Source of the DNA: Silvimonas sp.
GTDB taxonomy: Bacteria; Pseudomonadota; Gammaproteobacteria; Burkholderiales; Chitinibacteraceae
DNA length: 20,735 nucleotides
Assembly (NCBI GenBank): GCA_030151005.1
Contig: JASLES010000306.1
Coordinates: forward strand, 1-20,735
Reading direction: 5' to 3'
Below are positions 8,247 to 15,640 of this stretch, in pieces (the first letter of the stretch is position 1; each line of letters begins with the position of its first letter). The position numbers and the translations under genes are program-made. Below the pieces are notes generated by a model, which made no database searches, was not told where the DNA came from, and worked only from the letters and a program-made list of their open reading frames with translations.

Positions 8247-9649
8247 AACACAAAGTCAAACGCATTCATTTTGTAGGGATCGGCGGCGTCGGCATGAGCG
8301 GCATTGCCGAGGTACTGGTTAACCTGGGCTTTGAGGTCAGCGGGTCAGACCTTGGCCAGAACGCGACCACCCAACGCCTGATCAAGGCCGGCGCCACCGT
8401 GCATCAGGGCCACTCGGCCGAGTTCGCCAAAGGCGCAGACGTGGTGGTGACCAGTACGGCCGTCGGCAGCGAGAACCCGGAAGTACAAGCCGCGCGCGAA
8501 GCCAAAACACCGGTGATCCCGCGCGCCATGATGCTGGCCGAGCTGATGCGCCTCAAACAGGGCATTGCCATTGCCGGCACGCACGGCAAGACCACCACCA
8601 CCAGCCTGACCGCCTGCGTGCTCGAAGCCGCCGGCCTGGACCCGACGTTTGTGATTGGCGGCAAGCTGCACGCGGCCGGCACCAACGCACGTTTGGGCCA
8701 TGGCGATTTCCTGGTGGCCGAGGCGGATGAATCGGATGCCTCTTTCCTCTATCTGAACCCGGTGATCTCGGTCGTGACCAATATCGACCAGGACCACATG
8801 GACACCTACGACCACGACTTCAACAAGGTCAAAGGTGCGTTCGTTGATTTCTTGCGCCATCTGCCGTTCTACGGCCGTGCGGTGCTGTGCATTGATGATC
8901 CGCATGTGCGCTCCATCCTGCCGCAAGTGGCCAGCCCGGTGACGACGTACGGTTTCAGCGAAGACGCCTTGTTGCGTGCCGAGAACGTGCAGGCTATTGG
9001 CGGGCAGATGAAGTTCGACGCCGTGTGGGAAAACGGCGAAACCCGCCGCATCCCCATTACCGTGAACATGCCGGGCAACCACAACGTACTGAACGCCCTG
9101 GCCGCGATTGCCATTGGCCTGGAAGTGGGTGCCAGCGAAGCAGCCATCCAGAAAGCCCTGGCCGAGTTCACCGGCGTAGGCCGTCGCTTCCAGCGCTATG
9201 GCGAAGTGGCTCTGCCGGCCGCAGCCGATGGCAGCGCGCGTGGTCAGTTCACGCTGGTCGACGACTACGGCCACCACCCGGTGGAAATGGCCGCCACGCT
9301 GGCCGCTGCCCGTGGCGCATTTCCGGGCCGGCGCCTGTTGCTGGCTTTCCAGCCGCACCGCTACAGCCGTACGCGCGACTGTTTTGAAGACTTTGTGAAA
9401 GTGCTGTCCACGGTAGATGGCCTGCTGTTGGCTGATGTCTACGCCGCTGGCGAAGCCCCGATTGTCGCGGCCGATGGTCGCAGCTTGTCCCGCGCGATTC
9501 GCGTGGCCGGCAAGGTTGAACCCGTTTTTGTCGAGTTGATTGCCGACATGCCCGAGGCCATTCTGGCCGCCGTGCAGGATGGCGATGTGGTCATCACCAT
9601 GGGCGCAGGCTCGATTGGTGGTGTGCCTGGCAAACTGACGCAGATTTGA
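8243..9649 (+). CDS. murC: UDP-N-acetylmuramate:L-alanine ligase MurC
   Basis: Cytoplasmic Mur ligase of 468 residues that adds the first amino acid, L-alanine, to UDP-MurNAc. The N-terminal nucleotide-binding motif GIGGVGMSG is at residues 12-20, the P-loop GTHGKTT at 112-118, and EADESDASFL and NIDQDHMDTY follow. The C-terminal domain has GRRFQRYGE, the DDYGHHPVE block and FQPHRYSRT, all MurC-specific. The ATG overlaps the murG stop by 4 nt. Length and domain order are normal, and no key residue is missing as far as can be judged. The gap to ddlB is 11 nt. Confidence 0.96.
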   Translation: MKHKVKRIHFVGIGGVGMSGIAEVLVNLGFEVSGSDLGQNATTQRLIKAGATVHQGHSAEFAKGADVVVTSTAVGSENPEVQAAREAKTPVIPRAMMLAELMRLKQGIAIAGTHGKTTTTSLTACVLEAAGLDPTFVIGGKLHAAGTNARLGHGDFLVAEADESDASFLYLNPVISVVTNIDQDHMDTYDHDFNKVKGAFVDFLRHLPFYGRAVLCIDDPHVRSILPQVASPVTTYGFSEDALLRAENVQAIGGQMKFDAVWENGETRRIPITVNMPGNHNVLNALAAIAIGLEVGASEAAIQKALAEFTGVGRRFQRYGEVALPAAADGSARGQFTLVDDYGHHPVEMAATLAAARGAFPGRRLLLAFQPHRYSRTRDCFEDFVKVLSTVDGLLLADVYAAGEAPIVAADGRSLSRAIRVAGKVEPVFVELIADMPEAILAAVQDGDVVITMGAGSIGGVPGKLTQI

Positions 9650-9660
9650 GAACGACGAAC

Positions 9661-10578
9661 ATGACGCAATACGGAAAAGTGGCGGTTTTGATGGGTGGCA
9701 GCTCCAGCGAGCGCGAAGTCTCGCTGATGAGTGGCGCCGGCGTGTTGGCGGCCCTGCAAAGCCGCGGTATCGACGCCCACAAATTTGATCCGGCCGAAAA
9801 ACCGCTGTCTGCCCTCAAGGATGAAGGTTTTGATCGCGTGTTCATCATCCTGCATGGCCCGTTTGGTGAAGACGGCACCGTACAGGGCGCGCTGGAAGTG
9901 CTGGGTATTCCGTACACCGGCTGCGGCGTGATGGCCTCGGCTATCGGTATGGACAAGCTGCGCACCAAGCTGGTGTGGCAAGCGCTGGGCCTGCCGATCC
10001 CGGCATTTGAGCTGGTCAATGCCCAGAGCGATTTTGCAGCGATTGAGAAAAAACTGGGCTTGCCGCTGTTCGTCAAACCGGCGACGGAAGGCTCCAGTGT
10101 AGGCGTGGTCAAGGTCAAGGAAGCGGGCGGTCTGAAGGCGGCGTTTGAAGAAGCCGTCAAATATGACCCGCTGGTCCTGGCAGAAACCTTTATGGGCGGC
10201 GGCGAATACACCACCGCCATTCTGGATGGCGAAACCTTGCCGGCCGTGAAGATTGAACCGGCCACCGAGTTTTACGATTACGACGCCAAGTATTTCCGCG
10301 ATGACACCAAGTACCTGTGTCCGTGCGGATTGTCGGCAGAGAAAGAAGCACAGATCGCGGCCGATGTGAAAAAAGCCTTCTGGGGTATTGGCGGCAAGAG
10401 CTGGGCGCGCGTGGACTTTTTGATGGATGACGCCGGTAACCACTTCTTGCTGGAAGTGAATACGGCACCGGGCATGACCAGTCATAGCCTCTTTCCGATG
10501 GCCGCACGCGCCAAAGGCATGAGCTACGAGGATCTGGTGGTGCGCATTCTGGACACAACCCTGGCAGCTGAGGAATAA
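9661..10578 (+). CDS. ddlB: D-alanine--D-alanine ligase Ddl
   Basis: ATP-grasp enzyme of 305 residues that joins two D-alanines; the dipeptide is the substrate of MurF in the same cluster. Visible blocks are GKVAVLMGGSSSEREVSL at the N-terminus, the HGPFGEDGTVQG motif, PLFVKPATEGSSVGV (the ATP-grasp loop), RVDFLMDD and the metal-binding LLEVNTAPGMTSHS near the end. The frame is open to a TTG at 9646 inside the murC stop region. I prefer ATG 9661 because MTQYGKVAVL is the usual family start; the Shine-Dalgarno is weak for either choice (GAGAA). Six to seven bases separate the stop from ftsQ, and GAGGAA in the ddl end serves ftsQ. The position between murC and ftsQ fits the DdlB paralogue. Confidence 0.95.
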   Translation: MTQYGKVAVLMGGSSSEREVSLMSGAGVLAALQSRGIDAHKFDPAEKPLSALKDEGFDRVFIILHGPFGEDGTVQGALEVLGIPYTGCGVMASAIGMDKLRTKLVWQALGLPIPAFELVNAQSDFAAIEKKLGLPLFVKPATEGSSVGVVKVKEAGGLKAAFEEAVKYDPLVLAETFMGGGEYTTAILDGETLPAVKIEPATEFYDYDAKYFRDDTKYLCPCGLSAEKEAQIAADVKKAFWGIGGKSWARVDFLMDDAGNHFLLEVNTAPGMTSHSLFPMAARAKGMSYEDLVVRILDTTLAAEE

Positions 10579-10585
10579 CGCGGCG

Positions 10586-11335
10586 ATGTGGGACAAGCCT
10601 CAACTTTTGATGTGGTTTGCCAATCTGCTCACGGCACTGGCCGTGCTGCTGCTGTTTTATTCATTGCTGTTTCTGGCCGTGCACTCGCCGTTGTTTCCGG
10701 TGCGCAAGATTTCGGTGGATGGCGATCTGGCCCACGTGACGCGTGAGCAGTTGCAGTACGTGATCCGCAACGACCTGAAAGGGACGTTCTTCACGCTGGA
10801 TCTGGACCGCACCCGTTCGGCCTTTGAAAAACTGCCGTGGGTGCGCCAGGTGAGCGTGCGGCGCCGTTGGCCAGACCGGCTGGAAGTGACGATTGAAGAA
10901 CACCATGCCATCGCCCGCTGGGGATCGATTGCATTGCTCAATAACTATGGCGAGCGCTTTGACGCCGCTTCGAATGATCCGCTGCCGATCCTGGAAGGTC
11001 CGGACGGCACGGAGAAACTGCTGGTAGACGGGCTAAGCGATCTCAAGGGGGCTTTGGCGCCCATGGGCAAGCAGCCTACGCACATCTGGTTGTCGGATCG
11101 TCGGGCCTGGCGTTTTGAGCTGGACCGGCAAGTGATTGTGGAAGCGGGACGCACCGATGTCCTGGAACGCGTGCGGCGACTGGCCGCAGCGTGGGGCGGT
11201 TCCCTGGCGAAGCTTTCGGGCGATAACCAGGCGTTTTCGTACGTGGATTTGCGTTATCCGAATGGCTTTGCCGTGCGCCTGCCAGGGTTCAAACCCGCAG
11301 TGCCGGCCAAGGGTGCCAAAGCGGCCCCGGCCTGA
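10586..11335 (+). CDS. ftsQ: Cell division protein FtsQ
   Basis: Bitopic inner-membrane divisome protein of 249 residues that links early and late division proteins (FtsB/FtsL and FtsW/FtsI). A short cytoplasmic tail (MWDKPQ) is followed by one membrane helix at about residues 10-32. The periplasmic POTRA domain starts at FPVRKISVDGDL and runs through LPWVRQVSVRRRWPDRLEVTIEEHHAIARWG, the conserved end of POTRA and start of the beta domain (quoted in parts only for recognition). The C-terminal part has YVDLRYPNGFAVRLPG, typical of FtsQ, then an Ala/Lys-rich tail. FtsQ is poorly conserved, but the gene order ddlB-ftsQ-ftsA makes the call firm. A 79-nt gap separates it from ftsA. Confidence 0.92.
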   Translation: MWDKPQLLMWFANLLTALAVLLLFYSLLFLAVHSPLFPVRKISVDGDLAHVTREQLQYVIRNDLKGTFFTLDLDRTRSAFEKLPWVRQVSVRRRWPDRLEVTIEEHHAIARWGSIALLNNYGERFDAASNDPLPILEGPDGTEKLLVDGLSDLKGALAPMGKQPTHIWLSDRRAWRFELDRQVIVEAGRTDVLERVRRLAAAWGGSLAKLSGDNQAFSYVDLRYPNGFAVRLPGFKPAVPAKGAKAAPA

Positions 11336-11358
11336 CGGCTGACGCGTGACATACAGGC

Positions 11359-11374
11359 CCGGCGCCAGCGCCGG
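11359..11374 (+). promoter_or_regulatory. Perfect GC-rich hairpin between ftsQ and ftsA
   Basis: CCGGCGC-CA-GCGCCGG is a perfect 7-bp inverted repeat with a very small loop. AAACGTTTAAAAG follows it. It is the only clear structure in the 79-nt ftsQ-ftsA gap. It could be an mRNA-processing or pausing site, or chance in a GC-rich gap. It has no run of T, so it is not a standard intrinsic terminator. Confidence 0.3.
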
Positions 11375-11414
11375 AAACGTTTAAAAGTAATCAGGAAATT
11401 GGAAGAGGTTATCT

Positions 11415-12647
11415 GTGACACGGGATACCAAAAACCTCATCGTGGGTCTGGATATCGGCACCAGCAAGGTGGTGACGGTGGTGGCCGAGGTACAGGAAGA
11501 CGGCTCACTGAACGTCGTCGGGCTGGGCTCAGCCGCATCGCGCGGTCTGAAGCGCGGCGTGGTGGTGGATATCGAGAAAACCGTCAGCGCCATTCAGTCT
11601 GCGCTGGGCGAAGCCGAGTTGATGGCCGATTGCAAAATCCGCGAAGTCTTCACCGGCATCGCGGGCAGCCATATTCGCAGTCTGAATTCGCACGGCATGG
11701 TGGCAATCAAGGATAAGGAAGTCACACAAGCCGATATGGATCGCGTGATCGAAACCGCCAGCGCGGTCAACATCCCCACAGACCATCAGGTGCTGCACAT
11801 CCTGGCCCAGGAATACATCATCGACGGCCAGGAAGACGTGAAAGAGCCGCTGGGCATGAGTGGCGTGCGCATGGAAGTGCGCGTGCACATTGTGTCCGGT
11901 GCGGTGTCTGCCGTGCAGAACATCACCAAGTGCGTGCGCCGCTGCGGGCTGGAAATTGCTGAGGTGATCTTGCAACCGCTGGCGTCGGCCCATGCCGTGC
12001 TGACGGAAGACGAGAAAGAACTCGGCGTATGTCTGGTGGACATTGGTGGTGGCACCACGGACCTTTCGGTATTCGTCAATGGTGCGATCCGCCATACGGC
12101 GGTGATCCCCATTGCCGGCGACCAGGTCACTAATGACATCGCCATGGCGCTGCGGACACCGACCGGTGAAGCAGAAACCATCAAGCTGCAATACGGCGTC
12201 GCGCTGCGTCACATGACCGACCCGCAGCAAATGATCGAAGTGCCGGGCGTGGGCGAGCGCGGTTTGCGCCAGATGAGCCGCCACACGCTGGCAGAAGTCA
12301 TTGAGCCACGCGTGGAAGAGCTTTACAGCCTGGTGCAGGCCGAGCTGCGCCGCGCCGGGTTCGAAGACCGGCTTTCCAGTGGCATCGTCATTACCGGCGG
12401 TGCCTCGCTGATGCCAGGCATGGTGGAACTGGGTGAAGAAATTTTCCACATGCCGGTGCGTCTGGGCACGCCCAAGTATGTCGGCGGTCTCGCGGAAGTG
12501 GTGAAGAACCCGCGTTTCTCTACCGCCGTGGGCTTGTTGTTGATTGCCCGCGAACAGTACATGCGTAACCCGGTGAGCCGCGCTAAAGACGGCTCGTTTG
12601 GCGACATCCTGGGCCGGATGAAGTCCTGGTTCCAGAACAACTTTTAA
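11415..12647 (+). CDS. ftsA: Cell division protein FtsA (actin-like FtsZ membrane anchor)
   Basis: Cytoplasmic actin-fold ATPase of 410 residues that tethers FtsZ to the inner membrane and recruits later divisome proteins. The phosphate-1 motif GLDIGTSKV is near residues 11-19, the FtsA-specific 1C subdomain follows (RGLKRGVVVDI and GIAGSHIRSLNSHG), and the phosphate-2 motif DIGGGTTD is at 209-216. The adenosine motif ITGGASLMPG is near the C-terminal third. The last residues, GRMKSWFQNNF, form the amphipathic membrane-targeting helix. The start is GTG 11415, with GGAAGAGG (11401-11408) upstream; no better ATG is available. Length matches the family. It is followed by a 179-nt leader and ftsZ. 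Confidence 0.95.
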   Translation: MTRDTKNLIVGLDIGTSKVVTVVAEVQEDGSLNVVGLGSAASRGLKRGVVVDIEKTVSAIQSALGEAELMADCKIREVFTGIAGSHIRSLNSHGMVAIKDKEVTQADMDRVIETASAVNIPTDHQVLHILAQEYIIDGQEDVKEPLGMSGVRMEVRVHIVSGAVSAVQNITKCVRRCGLEIAEVILQPLASAHAVLTEDEKELGVCLVDIGGGTTDLSVFVNGAIRHTAVIPIAGDQVTNDIAMALRTPTGEAETIKLQYGVALRHMTDPQQMIEVPGVGERGLRQMSRHTLAEVIEPRVEELYSLVQAELRRAGFEDRLSSGIVITGGASLMPGMVELGEEIFHMPVRLGTPKYVGGLAEVVKNPRFSTAVGLLLIAREQYMRNPVSRAKDGSFGDILGRMKSWFQNNF

Positions 12648-12753
12648 TGAATGCAACACGAAATCAGGCGTCAGCTGGTGATCCTGGCCGGCGCCATGCA
12701 GTACAGGCAAGACCAGCACAACAGCAAGAACAAGTCAGCAGCAGTCGGTTTTT

Positions 12754-12782
12754 TTGGTGAAACAACGGGCGTTTCGTTTATC
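12754..12782 (+). promoter_or_regulatory. Candidate sigma-70 promoter in the ftsZ leader
   Basis: In the 179-nt ftsA-ftsZ gap, TTGGTG (12754-12759) is followed after 17 nt by TTTATC (12777-12782), a plausible but imperfect -35/-10 pair in a locally AT-rich patch (T7 tract and TTTTT). An ftsZ-proximal promoter inside dcw clusters is well known in other Proteobacteria, which makes the site reasonable. The match to consensus is weak and no start site can be proven. Confidence 0.3.
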
Positions 12783-12826
12783 AATTTTTCGGGTCAAGCA
12801 GTTAGTTAGGGTCAGAGGAGATACAC

Positions 12827-14017
12827 ATGGCACTTACTTTTGAGTTTCAGGAAGTAGCGCACCTTGTGAATATCAAGGTGATCGGTGTGGGTGGTGCAGG
12901 TTGCAACGCCATCAACAACATGATTGAAAACGCCATGCAAGGCGTTGAGTTCATTGCCGCCAATACGGATGCGCAAGTACTCAAGCTGGCACGCGCCAGC
13001 AACGTAGTCCAGCTGGGCGCGGACCTCACCCGTGGTTTCGGTGCTGGTTGCAATCCGGACATCGGCCGTCAGGCTGCGGAAGAAGACCGTGATCACATTG
13101 CGGATCTGATTTCGGGTGCCGATCTGTTGTTCATCACCGCAGGCATGGGTGGTGGCACAGGTACCGGCGCAGCCCCGGTGATCGCGCAAGTGGCGCGTGA
13201 ACAAGGCATTCTGACCGTAGGCGTGGTCACCAAGCCGGGCGCGGACGAAGGCAGCCGCCAGAAGGTGGCGCAAGTCGGTATCGACGAGCTGGCCAAGTAT
13301 GTGGATTCGCTGATTGTGGTCTCCAACCAGAAGCTGGAAGAAGTACTGGGTGAAGACGTCACGATCGACGAAGCTTTCCGTGCCGCTGACGATATTCTGC
13401 GCAGCGCTGTGGGTTCGATTGTTGAAATCATCAACTACCCGGGCCTGATCAACGTCGACTTTGCCGACGTGAAGACCGTGATGCGCGAAATGGGCATGGC
13501 CATGATGGGTTCGGCCGTGGCTGTGGGTGCAGACCGTGCGGTGGTTGCCACTGAAGAAGCCATCCGTTGCCCGTTGCTGGACAACATCAGCTTCAAGGGT
13601 GCGCGCGGCGTGCTGGTGAATTTCTCTGCCAGCCGTGCCACGCTCAAGAAGAGCGAAATCCGCCAGTCGCTGGAAATCATCAACGCGCACGTGTCGGAAG
13701 ACGCACAGGTCAAGCATGGCGTGGTGTATGACGAATCGCTGGGCGACCAGATCCGCATTACGCTGATCGCTACCGGTCTGGGCGCGAAAGAAACGTCCAA
13801 GCCGCAGCTGTCCGTTGTACAAGGTCAGGCGCAACAAGCCCGTACCGGCACCGATAACATCGGCTTTAACGCTGAGGATTACGAAAAGCCGGCAATCTGG
13901 CGTACCCGTCGTGGCGGTGGTGCTGGTGCGGGTGAGGCAACGCAATCTGCGGCGCGTCCAGCGATGAACAACATCGACATGGACATCCCTGCCTTCCTGC
14001 GTCGCCAAGCCGATTGA
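12827..14017 (+). CDS. ftsZ: Cell division GTPase FtsZ
   Basis: Tubulin-like GTPase of 396 residues that forms the Z ring at midcell. IKVIGVGGAGCNAI forms the N-terminal GTP loop, the tubulin signature GGGTGTG is at residues 108-114, and the catalytic T7 loop NVDFADV is at 209-215 with D211 and D214. After the globular part comes a linker of about 65 residues and the C-terminal peptide DMDIPAFLRRQAD (384-396), which binds FtsA and ZipA-type partners. A clear ribosome-binding site AGAGGAG (12814-12820) precedes the ATG. Two oddities: residues 136-142 read KPGADEG where the family usually has KPF.(F/Y)EG, and the linker holds a second conserved-peptide-like motif, EKPAIWR, at 353-359. The stop codon lies in the arm of a stem-loop repeat. 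Confidence 0.97.
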   Translation: MALTFEFQEVAHLVNIKVIGVGGAGCNAINNMIENAMQGVEFIAANTDAQVLKLARASNVVQLGADLTRGFGAGCNPDIGRQAAEEDRDHIADLISGADLLFITAGMGGGTGTGAAPVIAQVAREQGILTVGVVTKPGADEGSRQKVAQVGIDELAKYVDSLIVVSNQKLEEVLGEDVTIDEAFRAADDILRSAVGSIVEIINYPGLINVDFADVKTVMREMGMAMMGSAVAVGADRAVVATEEAIRCPLLDNISFKGARGVLVNFSASRATLKKSEIRQSLEIINAHVSEDAQVKHGVVYDESLGDQIRITLIATGLGAKETSKPQLSVVQGQAQQARTGTDNIGFNAEDYEKPAIWRTRRGGGAGAGEATQSAARPAMNNIDMDIPAFLRRQAD

Positions 14018-14121
14018 ACGACAGACAAAATTCTTCTGGCTGCGTTGCGCGACCTCGCCGTACTCAATGTACTGTCTTCGGTCGCGCGCAGAACCGCTTC
14101 GCTGAATTTTGTCAGCCGTTC
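14016..14121. repeat. 106-nt stem-loop repeat element starting in the ftsZ stop codon
   Basis: The outer arms, 14016-14033 and 14104-14121, are inverted repeats of 18 nt that match at 16 positions, with ACAAAATTC/GAATTTTGT perfect. Inside, GCGCGACC pairs with GGTCGCGC, and a central GTAC-TCAAT-GTAC palindrome closes the structure. This layout resembles dispersed palindromic intergenic elements known in beta- and gammaproteobacteria. It could stabilise or end the ftsZ message; there is no T-run as in a standard intrinsic terminator. The left arm covers the last two bases of the TGA. Confidence 0.65.
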
Positions 14122-14205
14122 AAGTGGCACGCACCATGTGTAGCGGTGTGTTGACCACAGAGCTTGTAGTAGCAGTGCTGCGCTTCTCTGACCCGATCGC
14201 GTAGC

Positions 14206-14251
14206 GTGCGGCATGCCTTGTGGCGTGCCGCACCGCCTGCCTGACGGCGGT
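14206..14251. repeat. Two adjacent GC-rich hairpins in the ftsZ-lpxC gap
   Basis: GTGCGGCATGCC (14206-14217) and GGCGTGCCGCAC (14222-14233) form a 12-bp stem with one G-U pair and a TTGT loop. Overlapping its foot, ACCGCC (14232-14237) and GGCGGT (14246-14251) can form an alternative short hairpin. The two stems share 14232-14233, so they are partly mutually exclusive. No T-run follows. I see no gene in the 422-nt gap; these hairpins, the element at 14016-14121 and the lpxC promoter region account for most of it. Confidence 0.5.
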
Positions 14252-14318
14252 TGATCGGTCGTCTGCGTTGTTGCCATGACGCAGGGGATGATTGTCGGCG
14301 CGGCACTGGGCTCAGTAT

Positions 14319-14361
14319 TGGATTGATTCCGGCTATCACTTTTATTGTGACGATCAATCCA
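14319..14361. promoter_or_regulatory. Palindrome upstream of the lpxC promoter, possible operator
   Basis: TGGATTGAT (14319-14327) and ATCAATCCA (14353-14361) are perfect inverted repeats around a core that itself holds TCAC...GTGA. The centre lies about 40 nt upstream of the candidate -10 at 14381, a normal place for a regulator site. Whether it acts as DNA operator or RNA stem cannot be told from sequence. Confidence 0.4.
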
Positions 14362-14377
14362 GCCCATGACCCGGGGC

Positions 14378-14386
14378 TGGTAAAAT
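14378..14386 (+). promoter_or_regulatory. Extended -10 promoter candidate for lpxC
   Basis: TGGTAAAAT fits the extended -10 pattern TGnTAnnnT, with TAAAAT at 14381-14386. No good -35 lies 17 nt upstream, as is common for extended -10 promoters. Transcription would begin near 14393, leaving a leader of roughly 45 nt before the lpxC ATG. Separate transcription of lpxC from its own promoter is known in E. coli. Confidence 0.45.
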
Positions 14387-14439
14387 GATGTCTCTTTGAG
14401 ATAGGCCGGGATAACCGGAACAGGCGGAGTAACCATTTC

Positions 14440-15354
14440 ATGTTTCAGCAACGCACCTTGAAATCTACGGTTCGTGCCGTTGGCGTCGGTCTGCATTCAG
14501 GCGAGCGTGTCACGCTTGTCATGAAGCCCGCGCCGGTGGATCACGGCATCGTGTTCAAGCGTTCCGATCTGCCCGATTCGGACGTGTTCAAGGTGGGGCC
14601 GGACCTCGTCAACGATACGCGACTCTCCTCCACGCTCGTCAAAGACGGTGTGCGCGTGGGCACGATCGAACACCTGATGTCGGCATTTGCCGGCTTTGGT
14701 ATCGATAATGTGCTGGTTGAAGTGGATGCCCCGGAAATGCCGATCATGGATGGCTCCTCCGCCCCGTTCATTTACCTGCTGCAGTCGGCAGGGGTGGTCA
14801 TGCAAAGCGCACCCAAGCGTTTTGTGCGCGTCAAGCAGCCGGTAGAAGTGGTGGAAGGCGACAAGTGGGTGAAGCTGGAGCCCTACGATGGCTACAAGAC
14901 GACGTTGACTATCGACTTCAAACATCCTGCGTTCAAGAAATCCCAGCAGTCCATCTCCATTGATTTTGCCAATACCAATTACATCAGCGAGATTGCCCGT
15001 GCGCGCACGTTCGGCTTCATTCATGAAGTGGAATACATGCGCATGAACGGTCTGGCGCGTGGCGGCAGCATGGATAACGCCGTGGTCATCGACGAATACC
15101 GCGTCCTCAATGATGGCGGTCTGCGGTTTGATGATGAGTTTGTCCGCCACAAACTGCTCGATGCCATTGGCGATCTGTACATCCTTGGCCATCCGCTGAT
15201 CGCCGCGTTTTCGGGTTACAAGTCAGGCCACGCCATGAACAACAAGCTCTTGCGTGCGTTGCTGGCTGATCCGGATAACTACGAGCTGGTTACCTTCGAA
15301 AATGACACGGAAGTCCCGTCGTCATTCCATGCTCTACCGCCACTGACCATCTGA
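14440..15354 (+). CDS. lpxC: UDP-3-O-acyl-N-acetylglucosamine deacetylase LpxC
   Basis: Zinc-dependent cytoplasmic deacetylase of 304 residues that performs the committed step of lipid A synthesis, which marks the organism as Gram-negative with lipopolysaccharide. The three zinc ligands are visible: H78 in EHLMSAFAG, H237 and D241 in HKLLDAIGD. The general acid-base H264 lies in SGHAMNNKL. DGSSAPF and the N-terminal TLKSTVRAVGVGLHSGE block are also typical. A GGCGGAG site lies about 10 nt ahead of the ATG. It sits at the end of the dcw cluster, as in many Proteobacteria, but behind a 422-nt gap with its own candidate promoter. A small membrane-protein gene starts 6 nt after the stop. Confidence 0.97.
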   Translation: MFQQRTLKSTVRAVGVGLHSGERVTLVMKPAPVDHGIVFKRSDLPDSDVFKVGPDLVNDTRLSSTLVKDGVRVGTIEHLMSAFAGFGIDNVLVEVDAPEMPIMDGSSAPFIYLLQSAGVVMQSAPKRFVRVKQPVEVVEGDKWVKLEPYDGYKTTLTIDFKHPAFKKSQQSISIDFANTNYISEIARARTFGFIHEVEYMRMNGLARGGSMDNAVVIDEYRVLNDGGLRFDDEFVRHKLLDAIGDLYILGHPLIAAFSGYKSGHAMNNKLLRALLADPDNYELVTFENDTEVPSSFHALPPLTI

Positions 15355-15360
15355 CCTGGC

Positions 15361-15546
15361 ATGTTCAGCGTGCTGCGCATCCTGTTTGTGCTGGCGGTAC
15401 TGCTGATCGGCTTTGGCGCGTTCAAATACCAGCGTACACGTGACCGTTTCTGGCTGCGCATGATCAGCTGGGTGCTGTTTGGCGTATTGGGTCTGCTGCT
15501 GGTGTTCTTCTTTGGCCTGGCGTTTCAACGCCTGTCCGTCGGCTAG
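15361..15546 (+). CDS. Small two-helix membrane protein, unknown function
   Basis: A 61-residue protein whose start lies 6 nt after the lpxC stop. It has a hydrophobic helix at about residues 4-19, a short strongly basic loop (KYQRTRDRFWLR, about 22-33), and a second hydrophobic helix at about 34-54, ending in a short polar tail. The basic loop between two helices suggests both termini face the periplasm and the loop faces the cytoplasm (positive-inside rule). I do not recognise the family. It is not SecM, the secretion monitor found behind lpxC in E. coli, which is much longer and has an arrest motif that is absent here. Close spacing suggests co-transcription and possibly coupled translation with lpxC; the ribosome-binding site is weak. 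Coding status rests on spacing and a credible membrane topology. Confidence 0.65.
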   Translation: MFSVLRILFVLAVLLIGFGAFKYQRTRDRFWLRMISWVLFGVLGLLLVFFFGLAFQRLSVG

Positions 15547-15640
15547 TTTTCCGTTCCTGCTACACGGGCCGTCTGCGGCCTTGCCCTTGAACCGGGCGCG
15601 GCTTATCTTGCCGATGTCATCTGCCTGATGGGGAAACATC

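Noticed and set aside
9439..10596. 385-codon open frame antisense to murC/ddlB
   Set aside because: It covers two well-defined conserved genes and shows no domain.
12812..14008. 398-codon open frame antisense to ftsZ
   Set aside because: His/Arg/Ala-rich translation with no known domain; a shadow of the strongly conserved ftsZ frame in GC-rich DNA.
14018..14439. Possible small gene or RNA gene between ftsZ and lpxC
   Set aside because: No credible frame with a ribosome-binding site; the stretch is explained by stem-loops and the lpxC promoter region. A small RNA cannot be ruled out.
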